Position numbers and translations under genes: made by a program. This document shows, one piece after another, positions 34,410-46,215 of a stretch of DNA of 64,000 bases. How positions within the stretch are numbered: the stretch's first letter is position 1; the number at the start of each line of letters is the position of its first letter. Source of the stretch: Peromyscus leucopus (taxonomy: Eukaryota; Chordata; Mammalia; Rodentia; Cricetidae); the NCBI RefSeq assembly GCF_004664715.2, contig NC_051070.1, positions 42,372,456 to 42,436,455 of the forward strand, read 5' to 3'. The notes under the pieces are model-generated. The model was not told the origin of the DNA. It saw only the letters and a program-made list of their open reading frames with translations, and did no database searches.

Positions 34410-34502
34410 ATATTTAAAGAGAGCAGGGAGGGGTATATAAACAGGTTTGAAGTGAGGAAAGTGAAGGGAAAGGGTAATTAAGTTATAATCTCAAATAAAT
34501 CA
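34410..34502 (+). repeat. L1 Lx-type 3'-end fragment
   Basis: GAGCAGGGAGGGGTATATAA, GAGGAAAGTGAAGGGAAAGG, TATAATCTCAAATAAATC: the last 90 bp or so of an old L1 3'UTR. Confidence 0.65.
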
Positions 34503-34524
34503 ATTTTTTTATTAATTCATTAAT

Positions 34525-34711
34525 TTTAAAAATTGTGTGTATATGCTTGTCTGCTTATCTCTATGTACTTACTATACACCATATACAGGCAGTGCCTGCC
34601 TAGGTCTGTGTGAAGAGGGTATTTGATCCCGTGGAACTGATGGGGTTGCTGGGAGCTGAACCATGCCCTCTGAAAGTGCTCTTACACACTGAACCATCTC
34701 TCTAGCTCCAT
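34525..34711 (-). repeat. B2/B3-type SINE, antisense
   Basis: Ends at the right with GCTCTTACACACTGAACCAT then CTCTCTAGCTCC, the reverse complement of the GGAGCTAGAGAGATGGTTCA tRNA-derived head. The left part is the reversed GT-rich tail. Confidence 0.8.
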
Positions 34712-37354
34712 GAAATTATAATGAATACTGGTTGCAGATGTCATTGCAGCAATTAAACACCAAGGCAAGCTAAATGCATATTGTATTTATTTTCTGAGTC
34801 CTTTTCTCTTAGTAATTACTTTTATCTCATAATACATGGATTCGTTATTATTGTAAGTAATACTAGAATGTTGAAAAAAAGCTTAACCTTGATGTTTTCA
34901 GTCTATGTGAGCATATTCTGATGGTGAGAGCTAGATGTTCCAAGTGGTAGGAAAAACAGACGAAAACATGAACGCTTTAACTAACATTCCACTTGATACT
35001 TTCTTTTTCTTCCGACATAGTGAATCTTTATTAGTATGAGAGTGAATAATGCAACCATTTTAAAACATTTTAGTCTGATTATACCTATAATGGTCAGCCT
35101 TGACAAAAGTAATTTGGATTGTCTATTACTTTACATAAAATTAAGTACATTGCTTAAAGCATTTGCAATGTATATAAAATATCTCTCTCGGTTGGTCCCA
35201 AATGCTAACTATCAGAGGTTGTTTTACAACTTAGGTCCTATATACGAAATAGACACACTAATTTCTCTACACCTACACATGGTAATTCAGGCTGAGTGAT
35301 ATAGCTATAAATAAAGAGGACAAATGCTTTCCATTAACACCTCACGATGAAGGAAACTTACCTCCAAAGATAAATAAAGGCAGAAAGCTACGGATTATTT
35401 ATCTCAACACCTCCACTCTTCTGGAGTCTCTCAAAGGACTTATAATGAGAAAATTACATCTTTGTGATTTGAGCCACACACCACTTCTCTTTTGGTGAAG
35501 GGATGCAGACTGTTGCTTATGCGCACACTAGATTCTTTAAAACAAACCTCAGCAATGCTAGACTACATGACTGAATAATTCCATAATAATCATCTACACA
35601 TAAATCTGGGTAGGTTTTTATGGCTAAGGAAATAAACTAGTAACTAAAATCAATTCCCTATTTTTCCTTGGCTCCCACTTAGACTGTCTTCTACAGTTCC
35701 TTTGCAAATGAGTGTGTCCTGATGATTTGAGTTGAATTCTAATAATTATATGGCCACAGAATTGAGTTCTCATCAGTGGAATATACTGCTGTCTGAAGGT
35801 CTGGGTCACATAATTCTCCTGTGGTCACTAACAATGATATCCCCTTCCCAGTGTCCATGGAAAGAACTTTAGAAACAGGCATAGAAAGCATTGTTCAACA
35901 AGCCATAGCTTCCACCAGTCCAGCAGTCTCCAAAGAACATATGACTAAAATAAATAAGAAATGAACTATTTCATGTATTTCATTGTCATCTTTATGAATT
36001 ATTTGATCCAATATTTACTTTGGGGGTTGTTTTCATGGGATTCAATTAAGCAGCATTTGTAGAAACTTTTGAAACTACATAAAAAATGTCTATTTAATGG
36101 CCACAAAGCAAATGATTTTAGCTATCTCATTTCTATGAAATCGTCACTGATAAATATGTAGCTGATAGTTCCACAAACTGAGCAAAAACCTATGGAAAAT
36201 ATACATAAACATCCTCCATGAAATCTAAAGCCATAATCTCCAAGTGGTTTTATCTGTTTCCACTGATTTTTATAAAGGAATGATACTCAGATTTACCAAC
36301 CATTATATCCATACACTGATTCTGATTAACTTAGCCAATATCTTAGGAGCTAACATGCAATGACAGGGATCATACACTCATATTCTTCAAAAAACACACT
36401 TTATAAACTTGAATTTGGAAATTTTTGGTCAAGAGAAAGCTCTGAAAATAAAAATTTGTTATGTTTTGGAATGTAACAATTAATTCATACTGGGAATGTA
36501 GGAATTGAGAGCACTACCACTCCATTGTCAGTTCCTCATTATCATTTCTATCTGCAGTCACTTGCTTATTTTTGTTAGGTGGCTTCACTGAATAAAACTG
36601 TATACTCCGTAAATCCACTCAAATGATTATATCTGAATTGTAGTGGGTAGCAATACAATGAGATAAAAGTGAATGAGTAAGTGTAATGGTGTCAATCATT
36701 TTTCATTTAAAAAAAAATCCACTCCCCACAGGATCCTTATGCTACTATGTGACAGGTGACTATCTTACCTAAGAAGCTTTGAGTACGGCAGAGGTTATCA
36801 ATATATTCATAGTCAAGCTTAATTTGTCTCACACATTTTAGAGGCAAAAAGATTGAATAGCTTAGCATTCTCTTGCTGTGAACGTTTGGATGACCCATCC
36901 TCCACCAGTCTAGAGTCCTAGTTTCTTTAGCTATTTGGTACCCGAACAAACCAACAAAAAATAAAAACAAAAGGAGGCATCAGCTTAATTCCTTTTCAGT
37001 TCTGTGTTGTCAACCATGCAAATTTCAGTCTCAGAAATGGTTCACATACCTACTTCAATTCTCTGTTCCCAAATCTCTAGCCCCATTACTCCCTTCTCTT
37101 TCTGTACCCGGTTTCTAAAACACGTCCAGGGCAACAGCTAAGCATAGATGTCAAGCCCTTCGCATCAAAATGACCTGGCGCCCCTATTCTGATGTCTGTC
37201 TGGAACCACCCCACTCCCTCCTGACCTGATCTTTCAGAGAACATTTACAGGAGACACATAACCACAACACATATACCTCAGAACTTCGGTGTTTTTATCG
37301 TCACACTGAGTGCAATGAACTAGGGAACAGAAGAACAGGGGTTTGTATGTAGAA
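34712..37354. other. Unique sequence
   Basis: No gene or repeat recognised over 2.6 kb. The frame at 35036-35299 (87 codons) has no domain. Confidence 0.5.
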
Positions 37355-37505
37355 ATAATAAAGGGAAAAGGCCTTGAATTTCAGAGGGAATGAGGGGGTG
37401 GACATGTGGACCTGGGAGGAGTTGAGGTGAAGGTGGTTAGAGGGAGAAAATGGAAGAGTGGATGATGCAATTATTTTAATTCAGATAAAATTATTAAGAG
37501 GGAAA
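37355..37505 (+). repeat. L1 Lx-type 3'-end fragment
   Basis: CCTTGAATTTCAGAGGGAAT, GGAGGAGTTGAGGTGAAGG, then GATGATGCAATTATTTTAAT, the purine-rich 3' end of an old L1. Confidence 0.6.
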
Positions 37506-37879
37506 GGAAGAAACCTAAGTACTTCATCCCCAGAGAGTCTCAACTTGACAGTCACTTGCTTTCAATAAACGGGAAGAAGATGGTCAATTGGCAGTATTTT
37601 ACAGATCAGCACTAAGGTTATATGTTATTCTCTGTCCCATAGAATGTCCACCTTAACAATAAGGAATCATGAAGAATGTATTCAAGCTAGGAATTCAAAA
37701 ACAAAGAAGAAGCTTTTGGAAAACAATAACGCTCAGTAGACAGCTGACATGTCTCTTTTTCCTTCCCAGGCCTGTAATTAATTGCATTTTCAAAACAACA
37801 GCAGACAATTTCCTTTAAAGATAAGTGAGCTTCACACTATTGCTGCAAGCTCCACAATAATGTCCCCTTTTATTTGGCG

Positions 37880-37990
37880 TAAAGACAAAGTCTTTACCAT
37901 GGCCTGCTGCCTCACTACATCATTGTCCTCAACTCCAAATGTCTCACTTAATCTGCCTGGCCTCAGAGGCTGCTTAAATGACCTCACATA
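37880..37990 (+). repeat. Possible L2 fragment
   Basis: AAAGTCTTTACCATGGCCTG, then TGTCTCACTTAATCTGCCTG, resembles the conserved 3' region of the ancient L2 LINE. Match is from memory and short. Confidence 0.35.
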
Positions 37991-38099
37991 GGGTTGGCAC
38001 AACTAGCCTTATGGTATTTGCACTAGCTTGTTCACTCTGTCTCAAATTCTGATTTTTATTTAAAAATGAACATGGCTAAATATATATTTCCTTTAATTG

Positions 38100-38819
38100 T
38101 TGTTCTCACACCACCATTCCACACACTTGGGAGACAACACGTACCCAAATCAAGCTGTAGCTGGCTAGTATTCATGGTGTAGGGAAGCACTACTCAGGCT
38201 AGTGGGGTTCAAAGGGTATTGCCAGGCTTAACCAGTTGTGGATTCAGACTAGTGTACCAATCTGCCATGAAAGCCAGTTCTGCTGACACAATAATTGAAC
38301 AGTTTTGGGATGGCTATGGTGGTAGTAGCAAACCACTTTCTGGTTGGAACTGAGGGCCATTCCACAGGAGGAAATATATCCTGGTACCATAAACCTTGGC
38401 AATCTATGACTGGGAGTCCCAGGCCCTAGAGCAGAAGTTCTTAGTGCTATTAAACTGAACAAGTATGTAGGAAAACTGCCTTCTAACTGTTTATATGTAT
38501 ATCTTAGATGAGCACTTCTGACTACCTTGGCCCACAGAAGATTCTTTCTTCATTGGGCAAGGGCTAATACAGAGACTTAAAGCCAGCCAAACTATTGTGA
38601 GTAAATGAGTGTTGCATGCTCAGCCTTCAGTGTGACATGTGTATCACTTGCTTCAAGACCCATGGAGTATCATAGAAAGGGAACAGAAAGATTATAAGGA
38701 GTTGATGGTAGAAAGGAGCTCTGTGAAACACTGTTGTCTGGATATCCCAAGATGATATAATCATGAACATACAACAGAGAAGCTAGCAGCTATGGCTCTC
38801 TGCACAAGCCCCTGCTAGT

Positions 38820-38870
<51 letters not shown>

Positions 38871-38990
38871 ATGAACATCAGAAAGGAACTATTTGCAAAG
38901 AAGAAATAACGGAAGAAAAGAGATAAGATGGGGTAATGGGTAAGTATATTCACAATATATGAACTTATTCTAAAATAAATAAAAAATTAA
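38100..38990 (+). mobile_element. L1 3'UTR (older subfamily)
   Basis: Blocks such as TGACACAATAATTGAACAGT, GGAAAACTGCCTTCTAACTG, CACAGAAGATTCTTTCTTCA and AGATTATAAGGAGTTGATGG are in the order I recall for an older rodent L1 3'UTR. The 3' end is AAAATAAATAAAAAATTAAA. A CA microsatellite has expanded at 38822-38869. Confidence 0.65.
38822..38869 (+). repeat. (CA)n microsatellite
   Basis: GCACACA run of about 24 units inside the L1 3'UTR. Confidence 0.97.
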
Positions 38991-40225
38991 AACTCATGCC
39001 TATTATTTCTTCAAAACTGTGTAAATACTAGATTATAGTACTTGCAAGCATAGAAAGCAAAAGCATACAAATATAGTTTATATCAACCAGAATATATTTA
39101 TCTGTATATTTAGTAAGTATATCTACTTAACTGAGGCTTACAAGCAGGCAGTCATTTGTGCATTTGTCTTCTTTAACCTTGTCATATTCTAAAGATATCT
39201 GGACTTTGGCATCAATGTGTATTATCTCCTTTTTAGTAAGGTGGTTCTACTGGTTCTAACTGGACATCTGCAAACTATCTTCTTAGATCTAGCATATTGT
39301 TTCAACAACGCTGTTCTTACATTTGCGATGAAGAAGTATGAACAAAAGCAGTAAGGAGTTTAGATCATTTTTAACAAAGCTCACCCATGACTCCTTGTCT
39401 CCTTTGTACTACTGGATGAGAAACGATGGAAGTGTACCACAGGGCCTTGATATATTTCATAGCTCACATGCCCTTTGGAGGGTGATATAAGAAAATAAAT
39501 ATCTTAATTTATTTTATAGTCTCTTTATTGTAGCAGTTGAACTGTTAGCTGAAATATCACTAAGCTTATGTACAAGGTAACAGAATGGAATTTATATATA
39601 AAGTCCATGTACTTACGTTGTTTCTCACCAACAACCGATACAAAGACATCTGCACATGGTGCTTCCTTTATCACAAATGGGTCACTTTAAGGTAGAAAGA
39701 TAATTTTACTTAAAATACTTTCTTTGTTACACTTTCAAACGACATAGGAAACTGCATATGGGTATGTTTTATGAGAACACAGAAAATCTATATTTTATAT
39801 GATTGTTCATCTTTATTTTAGAACAGTTTGGTGTGAATTATTTTCCTTTGTATGGGGTAGGCATGATTAAATTTGTCTTGTTCTAGAAATGCACAGCTTC
39901 ATTTATTTCCTGAACTCTGTCTATAATGATTTGCATTCTATTGTTCCTGCAGTTAGCTGACACTTACCCTAATATAATCATGTCCCTCTAGTTTTGTTCT
40001 ATTTCTCTTCTTACCTCCTCTTAATTACCCCTTTTGTACCTCTAGTCTATGGTCTCTGTGTCTCTAATACATAAAGGTACCAGTTTCACAACCCCCAAGG
40101 CTTGTCAAGTTAAAGATTAATGAGCAGAGCATACCCAGAGGCTTTGGAAAGGTTAAGCATAATTACAAATGGGTATTTTATGCAATGCTGGAGATGTGCA
40201 AGCTGTTTTTATAAAAGGACAAGAA
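38991..40225. other. Unique sequence
   Basis: No gene or repeat recognised. Confidence 0.5.
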
Positions 40226-40417
40226 AAAAAGTAATGAAACTTAGGGGATCCATGTCAACTATTGTATCTCAGGGAAAAAGTTATCCTTTAAAGGGGAGAT
40301 TAACATGCTAAAGAAAAATGATGCTAAATTCTCTTTTGTTTTATTCACAATTAGAACATACACATTAGCAAATAATATGCATTAGGTACAATCAGAACCC
40401 ATATTGCCTTGACTTTT
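40226..40417 (+). repeat. Long direct repeat, left copy (putative giant TSD)
   Basis: About 192 bp, roughly 92% identical to 42342-42532. It runs from AAAAAGTAATGA through GGGGATCCATGTCAACTATT to CATATTGCCTTGACTTTT. Its right end is the last T of GACTTTT, directly followed by AAT and the T-rich reversed L1 tail. Confidence 0.93.
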
Positions 40418-41622
40418 AATTTCTTTTCTTTTCTTTTCATTAAGAGGTTTTTTTAATTTGTTTTACATATCAAACATGGATTCCCCTGTCCTCCCTCCTC
40501 CCACCCCCCAGCATTCCTCCCCAACCCACCCCCCATCCCCACCTCCTCCAAGGCAAGGTCTCCCCTGGGGAGTCAGCAGAGCTTGGTACATTCATTTGAG
40601 GCAGGTCCATTCCCCTCCTCCCTGCACCAATGCTGAGCAAAGTGTCTCAACATAGTCACTAGGTTCCAAAAAACCATTCATGCACTAAAGAAAGGTCCCG
40701 GTTTCACTGCCTGGGGGCCTCCTAAACAGTTCAAGCTAAACAACTGTCTCACTTATCCAGAGGGCCTGGTCCAGTTTCCACTAGTTTGGCTAGTTGTCTC
40801 TGTACTTTTTCCAATCATGGTCTTGATATCTCTTGCTCATATGATCCCTCCTCTCTCTCATCATTTGGGCTCCTGGAGCTCTGCCTGGGGCTTGGCCATG
40901 GATCTCTGCATCTGCTTCCTTCAATTACCAGATGAGGGCTCTATCATGACAGTTGTTTAGCCATCCCATCACCAGAGTAAATCAGCTCAGGCCCCCTCTC
41001 AACCATTGCCAGTAGTCTATAGTGGAATCATCTTTGTGGATTCCTGGGGACCTCTCTAGAACTCTGATTCTTCCTATTCTCGTGGTGTCTTCAATTATCA
41101 TGGTATCTCTTTCCTTGTTCTCCCACTCTGTTCCTGATCCAGCTGGGACCTCCTACTCCCCTAAGCTCAACTTCCCGCGACCCTTTCCCCCCTCACCCCC
41201 AGTTTGCTCATGTAGATCTCATCCATTTCTCCATCACTGGGTGATCCCTGTGTCTTTCCTAGGATCCTCTTTACTAGGTAGCCTCCTTGGAGGTGTGAGT
41301 TGCAGTCTTGTTATCCTTTGCTTTACATCTAGTATCCACCTATAAATGAGTACATACTATGTTTGTATTTCTGAGTCTGGCTTATTTTTCTAGTTCCATC
41401 CATTTCCCTGCAAACCCCATGATGTCATTGTTGTTCTCTGCTGAGTAGTAATCCATTGTGTATATGTATCACATTTTCTTTATCCATTCTTCAGTTGAAG
41501 GGCTTCTAGGTTGTTTCCAGGTTCTGGCTATTACAAATAATGCTGCTATGAACATAGTTGAGCATGTGTCCTTGTATGATTGAGCATTCCTTGGGTGTAT
41601 GTCCAAGAGTGGTATAGCTGGG

Positions 41623-42149
41623 TGAGGTGGTATTGTGTTCCCTGAAATATTGTGCACCCTAATAAACTTATCTGGGGTCAGAGACAGAACAGCCACAATA
41701 TTAAACATGAGGATAGGCAGTGGTAGCACACGCCTTTAATCCTAGCATTCCAGAGGCAGACATCCATGAGTTCAAGGATACAGGCAAGTATGGTGACTCA
41801 TACCTTTAATCCCAGAAAAACCAGCCTTTAATCCCAGGGAGTGGTGGTAGAAAGCAGAAAGGTATATAAGGTGTAAGGACTAGAAACTAGAAGCATTTGG
41901 CTGGTTAAGCATTTGGCTGGTTAAGCATTTAGCCTGGTTAAGCATTCAGGCTTTTGAGCAGCAATTCAGCTGAGACCCATTCTGGATGAGGACTCAGAGG
42001 CCTCCAGTCTGAGGAAGCAAGACCAGCTGAGGATCCGGCGAGGTGAGGTAGCTGTGGCTTGTTCTGGCTCTCTGATCTTCCAGTGTTTACCCCAATAACT
42101 GGCCTCAGATTTGATTTTATTAATAAGAACTTTTAAGATTCATGCTACA
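41623..42149 (+). mobile_element. B1-bearing LTR, copy B, solo LTR with 6-bp TSD
   Basis: Starts TGAGGTGGTATTGTGTTCCC and ends TTCATGCTACA. It is flanked by GCTGGG at 41617-41622 and 42150-42155, a word that occurs once in the uninterrupted L1 ORF2 sequence. Internal B1-like units lie at about 41715-41770 (GCACACGCCTTTAATCCTAG) and 41785-41840. The TATA box TATATAAG is at 41863-41870. At 527 bp it is about 40 bp longer than the other two copies, mainly because of a 16-17 bp tandem repeat (41892-41940). Inserted after the L1 and in the opposite orientation. Confidence 0.92.
41892..41940 (+). repeat. 16/17-bp tandem triplication in the LTR
   Basis: Units AGCATTTGGCTGGTTA (41892-41907), the same again (41908-41923) and AGCATTTAGCCTGGTTA (41924-41940), followed by a partial AGCATTCAGG. 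They lie just downstream of the TATA box. Confidence 0.93.
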
Positions 42150-42341
42150 GCTGGGTCTTGAAGAGATTAATTCTCAGTTTTCTGAGAAACCGCCATACTG
42201 ATTTCCAAAGTGGCTGTACCAGTTTGCATTCCCACCAACAGCGTAGGAGTGTTCCCCTTGCTCTACATCCTCTCCAATATAAGCTGTCTTCAGTGTTTTT
42301 GATCTTAGACATTCTGACAGGTGTAAAGTGGTATCTCAGAT

Positions 42342-42532
42342 AAAAAGTAATGACACTGAGGGGATCCATGTCAACTATTGTATCTCAGGGAAAAGTTATC
42401 CTTTAAAAGGGAAATTAACATGCTAAGAGAAAAATGATGTTAAATTCTCTTTTGTTTTACTAACAATTAGAAATACACATTAGCAAGTAATAAGCATTAG
42501 GTATAATCAGAACCTATATTGCCTTGACTTTT
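42342..42532 (+). repeat. Long direct repeat, right copy (putative giant TSD)
   Basis: Partner of 40226-40417. It begins at the exact 5' truncation point of the L1 and ends at GACTTTT, after which the original locus continues AACTTTGGGG. By eye there are about 13 substitutions and 3-4 single-base indels. Confidence 0.93.
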
Positions 42533-42539
42533 AACTTTG

Positions 42540-42583
42540 GGGGTGGGGGTTGAGACAGGGTTCTCTGTGTAGTTTTGATGCCT
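42540..42583 (-). repeat. B1 fragment, antisense
   Basis: GGGTTGAGACAGGGTTCTCT, then GTGTAGTTTTGATGCCT, is the reversed 3' end of B1; the remainder is missing and a TA run follows. Confidence 0.8.
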
Positions 42584-43804
42584 ATATATATATATGATTT
42601 GAAATGAATACAACAGCTAAACATTACTATAGAAAAGTAGACCACATTCAAGGAAGGAATGTGTAGTTTCCACTTAAGGTTTTATGGATCCCCATGTGAA
42701 GATTGTCTTTCCAAGAAAAACATAACATGAAGCTTCTGTAGAGGTTCAGTTACACAGTTACTGAAAAATATAAGTTGAACATCTGGCCATCTAAGCACCA
42801 TGGGGCTTGTATTAGTATTACAGTAATTAAAAGAAATTCATCCAGTGTTTTACTAATTATAAAGTCTTACTAGGGTTAAAATGTTAATGTTTAAAAGTCA
42901 AAAAGCTGTTGACCTAATTGGAGGTGCTTATTCTCAAAATGTTTCAGAATTAGAGGATATGCTTGAATTAACTATTCTCAAAAGTTAAAAAAAAGAAAGA
43001 ATATCGCTAAGTGATGTGTTGAGAAGTTGTTCTTTTTTTGAAGAAAAAGATTAGTAATGCAGAGAGTTAATTTTTTTCTTACAATGTATTGTTCATTATC
43101 AGGCATAATTTCTCTCTTGTTGAGCAAATCTAAGTCAAATGAGAGAACTGTTGACTCCTGCCAAAGTATGGGTGCTATTACAGCACTCCTAGTTTTATTC
43201 TGCCATGATGGTCATTGTTGTGGTTCATAGAATTCATAGCTAATTACAACTGTTGGTTTCTTGCCTCCTTTGAAAAAAATGCATTGCTTCTTCTGGTTCC
43301 ATGAAAGACAGTCTGCAGAAAGGAAGTTTTCAGATCCAAACAAGCTTGGATCCTCTGAATCCTGCATTCAAATGACATGGTCTCTTCAGTCATAGGAAGT
43401 GACCTTCAATTTCTGGTAGGCAATCAAGAGCAACAGCAATAGCCTATATTTTTGGAACTTCTAAGAAAACTATGACCAATAACTCAAAATGGAGCTTGTC
43501 TAGCCTGATGTTAGGCTTTTTGTTACATAGGATCTTTAGGAGAGCATTATCAACACAGATTGAAAATTCTCATTTAAACTATATTGTGTATATGTACAGA
43601 CTTTGGAAACTAACCCAACTACCTGGAGGTAATAAAGTCATGGATCTTGGAGGAGAATTTACAAGTTCCCTTTACTAAACCAGTATATTCCTAGCTACAT
43701 TCTAAATATGTATTTTTATACCCACAGGAATGTATAGCTCTTACTCCTCATTGAAGAAATGTCTCCTTACAGCACAAGGAGACCATGATTAAAAGAAAAA
43801 AAAA
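42584..43804. other. Unique sequence
   Basis: No gene or repeat recognised; one 68-codon frame at 43472-43678 without a domain. Confidence 0.5.
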
Positions 43805-44243
43805 AATACAGCTGATTAAACTGCAGAGAACAGTGGACTATGTCCTGTCCAGACTAACTAATACATCTACAACAAAACTCCAACACCTAGGGTTCAGGGA
43901 TCATAGTGAAGGGTGGAGGGACACAGGAGTGTAACAAACAGAGGAATAGGAAGTAGAAGTGTGCTGAGATCCCAGGAATGTCAGAAAACTACATTTATGA
44001 AGTCTCCACAACATGGATATATAAAGAAGACCTGAACAAAGATAACACCAATAGGATGAAATGGGACTTCAATTACAGACAAAGAACCACAGGCAACTAG
44101 GAATGATGAGAGTGCAAAAAAGAATCTTACCCAGGTAAGAGATACCAAATGGGTTATCCAATATGAATGGTTAGCCCTGAAATCATATAAGTAGAAGTAA
44201 CATATGGGATAAGCAGGTGTGTGTGAGAGTGAATGCAGGGTTG

Positions 44244-44290
<47 letters not shown>

Positions 44291-44415
44291 CAAAAATTAA
44301 AGAAATAATGTCCATTAGTTTTAGAGAGAGCTAGAGTGTATGTGAAAAAGTTGTAAGGAAGAAGGAAAAGGAAAGCAGGAGATGATGTAGTTATATTTTA
44401 AATTAATAAAAAAAC
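43805..44415 (+). mobile_element. L1 Lx-type 3'UTR
   Basis: TGTCCTGTCCAGACTAACTA, CAACACCTAGGGTTCAGGGA, CACAGGCAACTAGGAATGAT, ATCCAATATGAATGGTTAGC and GATGATGTAGTTATATTTTA appear in the order of old rodent L1 3'UTRs. A TG microsatellite has grown inside it. No ORF2. Confidence 0.75.
44241..44288 (+). repeat. (TG)n microsatellite
   Basis: About 24 TG units with one TTTG interruption. Confidence 0.97.
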
Positions 44416-44515
44416 ACTTTTAAAGGCATTATTCATGCACATACTAAGAGAATAACCTTTGCTTGTCTACATAATTACACTATTGGCTCCATTTAGTGAC
44501 TTTGCAATGGCCTTT

Positions 44516-44650
44516 TCTTTCTTTCTTTTTTTTTTTTTTTTTTTAACATTTCTCTGTGTATTTGTGCTTTCCTGAGCTCACTTGTAGGTTGCTAACTCAG
44601 AGATCCTGCTCTGCTCCGATGCTATAAGCGTGCCACACTCCCTGCATTTT
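44516..44650 (-). repeat. B1 SINE, antisense, with many 1-2 base losses
   Basis: Poly-T run, then ATTTCTCTGTGTATTTGTGC, TTTCCTGAGCTCACTTGTAG, AACTCAGAGATCCTGCTCTG, CTCCGATGCTATAAGCGTGC, in the order of a reversed B1. Most doubled letters of the consensus are single here and several short blocks are missing. Confidence 0.75.
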
Positions 44651-46039
44651 TTTTTATTTTTTTTACTCTCATCAATATTTCTATTAACATATATACATGA
44701 AGATTTGTTCATCTAGTTTAAAAGAAAAATACACATATATGTGTGTTTGTATGTATGTATGTACATCTATATGTAGGTATATATTTATATCTATATATCC
44801 ATGTATATAACAAAATTTCTTGAGACATTTGTTCATCTTTGTGTCTCTTGATCACTTCTAAATTCACTTCAATCAGGTTTTCAAGTCACTTGGCTATTGT
44901 CAAGGTTTCCAATGGTGTTCTTACATCCACTGACAGTCCCAGTAGTCCTCTTCATTAGGTTAACATCAGCATTTGTTATATTACTCTTTCTAAATACATT
45001 ACCTTCAGTTGGTATCCAAGACAACCAAGAATAAATGGTGTTCCACCTGCCTTTCTAGTTGTTCCTTTTCATTCTTTGGACTATCTCTTTGTCTTCTCGG
45101 ATTTCAATTTTCTTGAAATTGCTTAAAAGTATTTGAATGATTTCTTAAAAAGAAAGGAAGAAAGAAAGAAGAGAAAAGAAAAGAAAAAAGAGAACAACTC
45201 TATACTTTGGTGAATGAATATAGCCTCATTCCTTAAAACATCACATACATAGATATAACATAGCCAGGAATTTACTCTTGAAAAATATCCATTTTCTTCC
45301 TCACATAATGCAGGTCCCTTGCACTTAAAGCCCATGGGCCTCTACACCACTAGCAGGTGTCATCTAGCTCTCACAGGGAGAAACTTTAAGAATTGGGGTG
45401 AGACAATTGGCTCTCCATCTGACACACTGCAAAAGGCAGAGCTTTATTTTGACACAACATGGTCCTGAGGTGGAACCAACATCTAGGTCAATGCCTGGAA
45501 ATAAGCTGGTGGTAGAGGTGTTTTTCATGCAAAATATACCTGTGAACAGGAAATTAACTCATGCTTCAAGTGTTAAACCAGCAAAGGTTTCCTATAAAAT
45601 TGCAATAATACATGAAGATTTACAAACCATACGGTCTGTATTCTGACTGATCATCTATGCCATTGAAGTAAGAAGCAACCATGCACAAAATGTGTGTCTT
45701 TTATCTGATAAAATCTTATTTATCCTAATAGGTGTTCATCTGGGTTTAGCATGTGGGTCCTTTTTTATTGCTCAATAATGTAAGACACTGAAATATTGAG
45801 ATTGCCATATTTCCATTGAATATATCCTATTCTTTAACGATTTCCGTAAGTTTTCAAGTTCACATTTCTATCAAAGACCTTCAGATTCAATAAATATAGT
45901 TAAAGAAAATTAGAGTGGGTACTTAGATGTTTCTTAATAATCTATTTGGGATTTTTGTTGTTTGTTTGTTTCACTTGGATTTGATGTTTTCCACATCCAG
46001 GTTTCACAATGACAAATTATACACTTAATTTTTCTTTAA
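44651..46039. other. Unique sequence with short A/G-rich and TATG runs
   Basis: TATG units at about 44748-44763 and a GAAA-rich purine stretch at 45147-45192. No gene or transposon recognised. Confidence 0.5.
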
Positions 46040-46215
46040 ATTGCATTCATTTATTTATGGACCACTCATGCATACATGCATATGTACCTGTAAGATGAGT
46101 GTCTCTCAAAGGACAGATTGCTGAAGTTAGTCTGTTCTCATTTTCCACCATGTAATCAGGGGAATATACTCAGGTTATCAGGCTTGGTGCAAGCATGTTT
46201 ACCTGTGGCTAGGAG
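46040..46215 (-). repeat. B3-type SINE, antisense
   Basis: TCTGTTCTCATTTTCCACCA, TGTAATCAGGGGAATATACT, CAGGTTATCAGGCTTGGTGC, then AAGCATGTTTACCTGTGG, the reversed B3 body (sense CACCAAGCCTGA...). The left side holds the reversed tail with CATGCATACATGCATATG. Confidence 0.75.

Larger units (their letters stand above)
40418..42341 (-). mobile_element. L1, antisense, 5'-truncated, interrupted by an LTR
   Basis: The 3' end is a (TTTTC)n reversed tail at 40418-40440 followed by reversed 3'UTR (GGATTCCCCTGTCCTCCCTC; CTCCTGGAGCTCTGCCTGGG; CTCATCCATTTCTCCATCAC). It then has the ORF2 C-terminus from 41329. It is 5'-truncated at 42341. Removing the nested LTR (41623-42149) gives about 1.4 kb of L1. 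It is bounded on both sides by the long direct repeat, with no other sequence between repeat and element. Confidence 0.92.
41329..42341 (-). pseudogene. L1 ORF2 C-terminal pseudogene, split by LTR
   Basis: Minus-strand reading gives two in-order parts. Upstream (42341-42156): ..[20 protein letters not shown] and [19 protein letters not shown]. Downstream of the LTR (41616-41329): PAIPLLDIHPRNAQSYKDTC, MFIAALFVIARTWKQPRSPS and WIKKM, then, past a stop or frame change, MYSFIGGY and a TAG stop at 41329-41331. These are the conserved C-terminal motifs of L1 ORF2 (Cys-rich end of the reverse transcriptase protein). The endonuclease and RT domains are absent, so it is non-functional. Confidence 0.88.

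Noticed and set aside
37780..37991. 69-codon frame near a possible L2 fragment as a small gene
   Set aside because: The sequence resembles an ancient LINE remnant, and the frame has no start context or conserved motif that I can support.
41022..41345. 107-codon plus-strand frame
   Set aside because: Antisense to the L1 3'UTR; the L1 coding direction is minus, where ORF2 motifs are clear.
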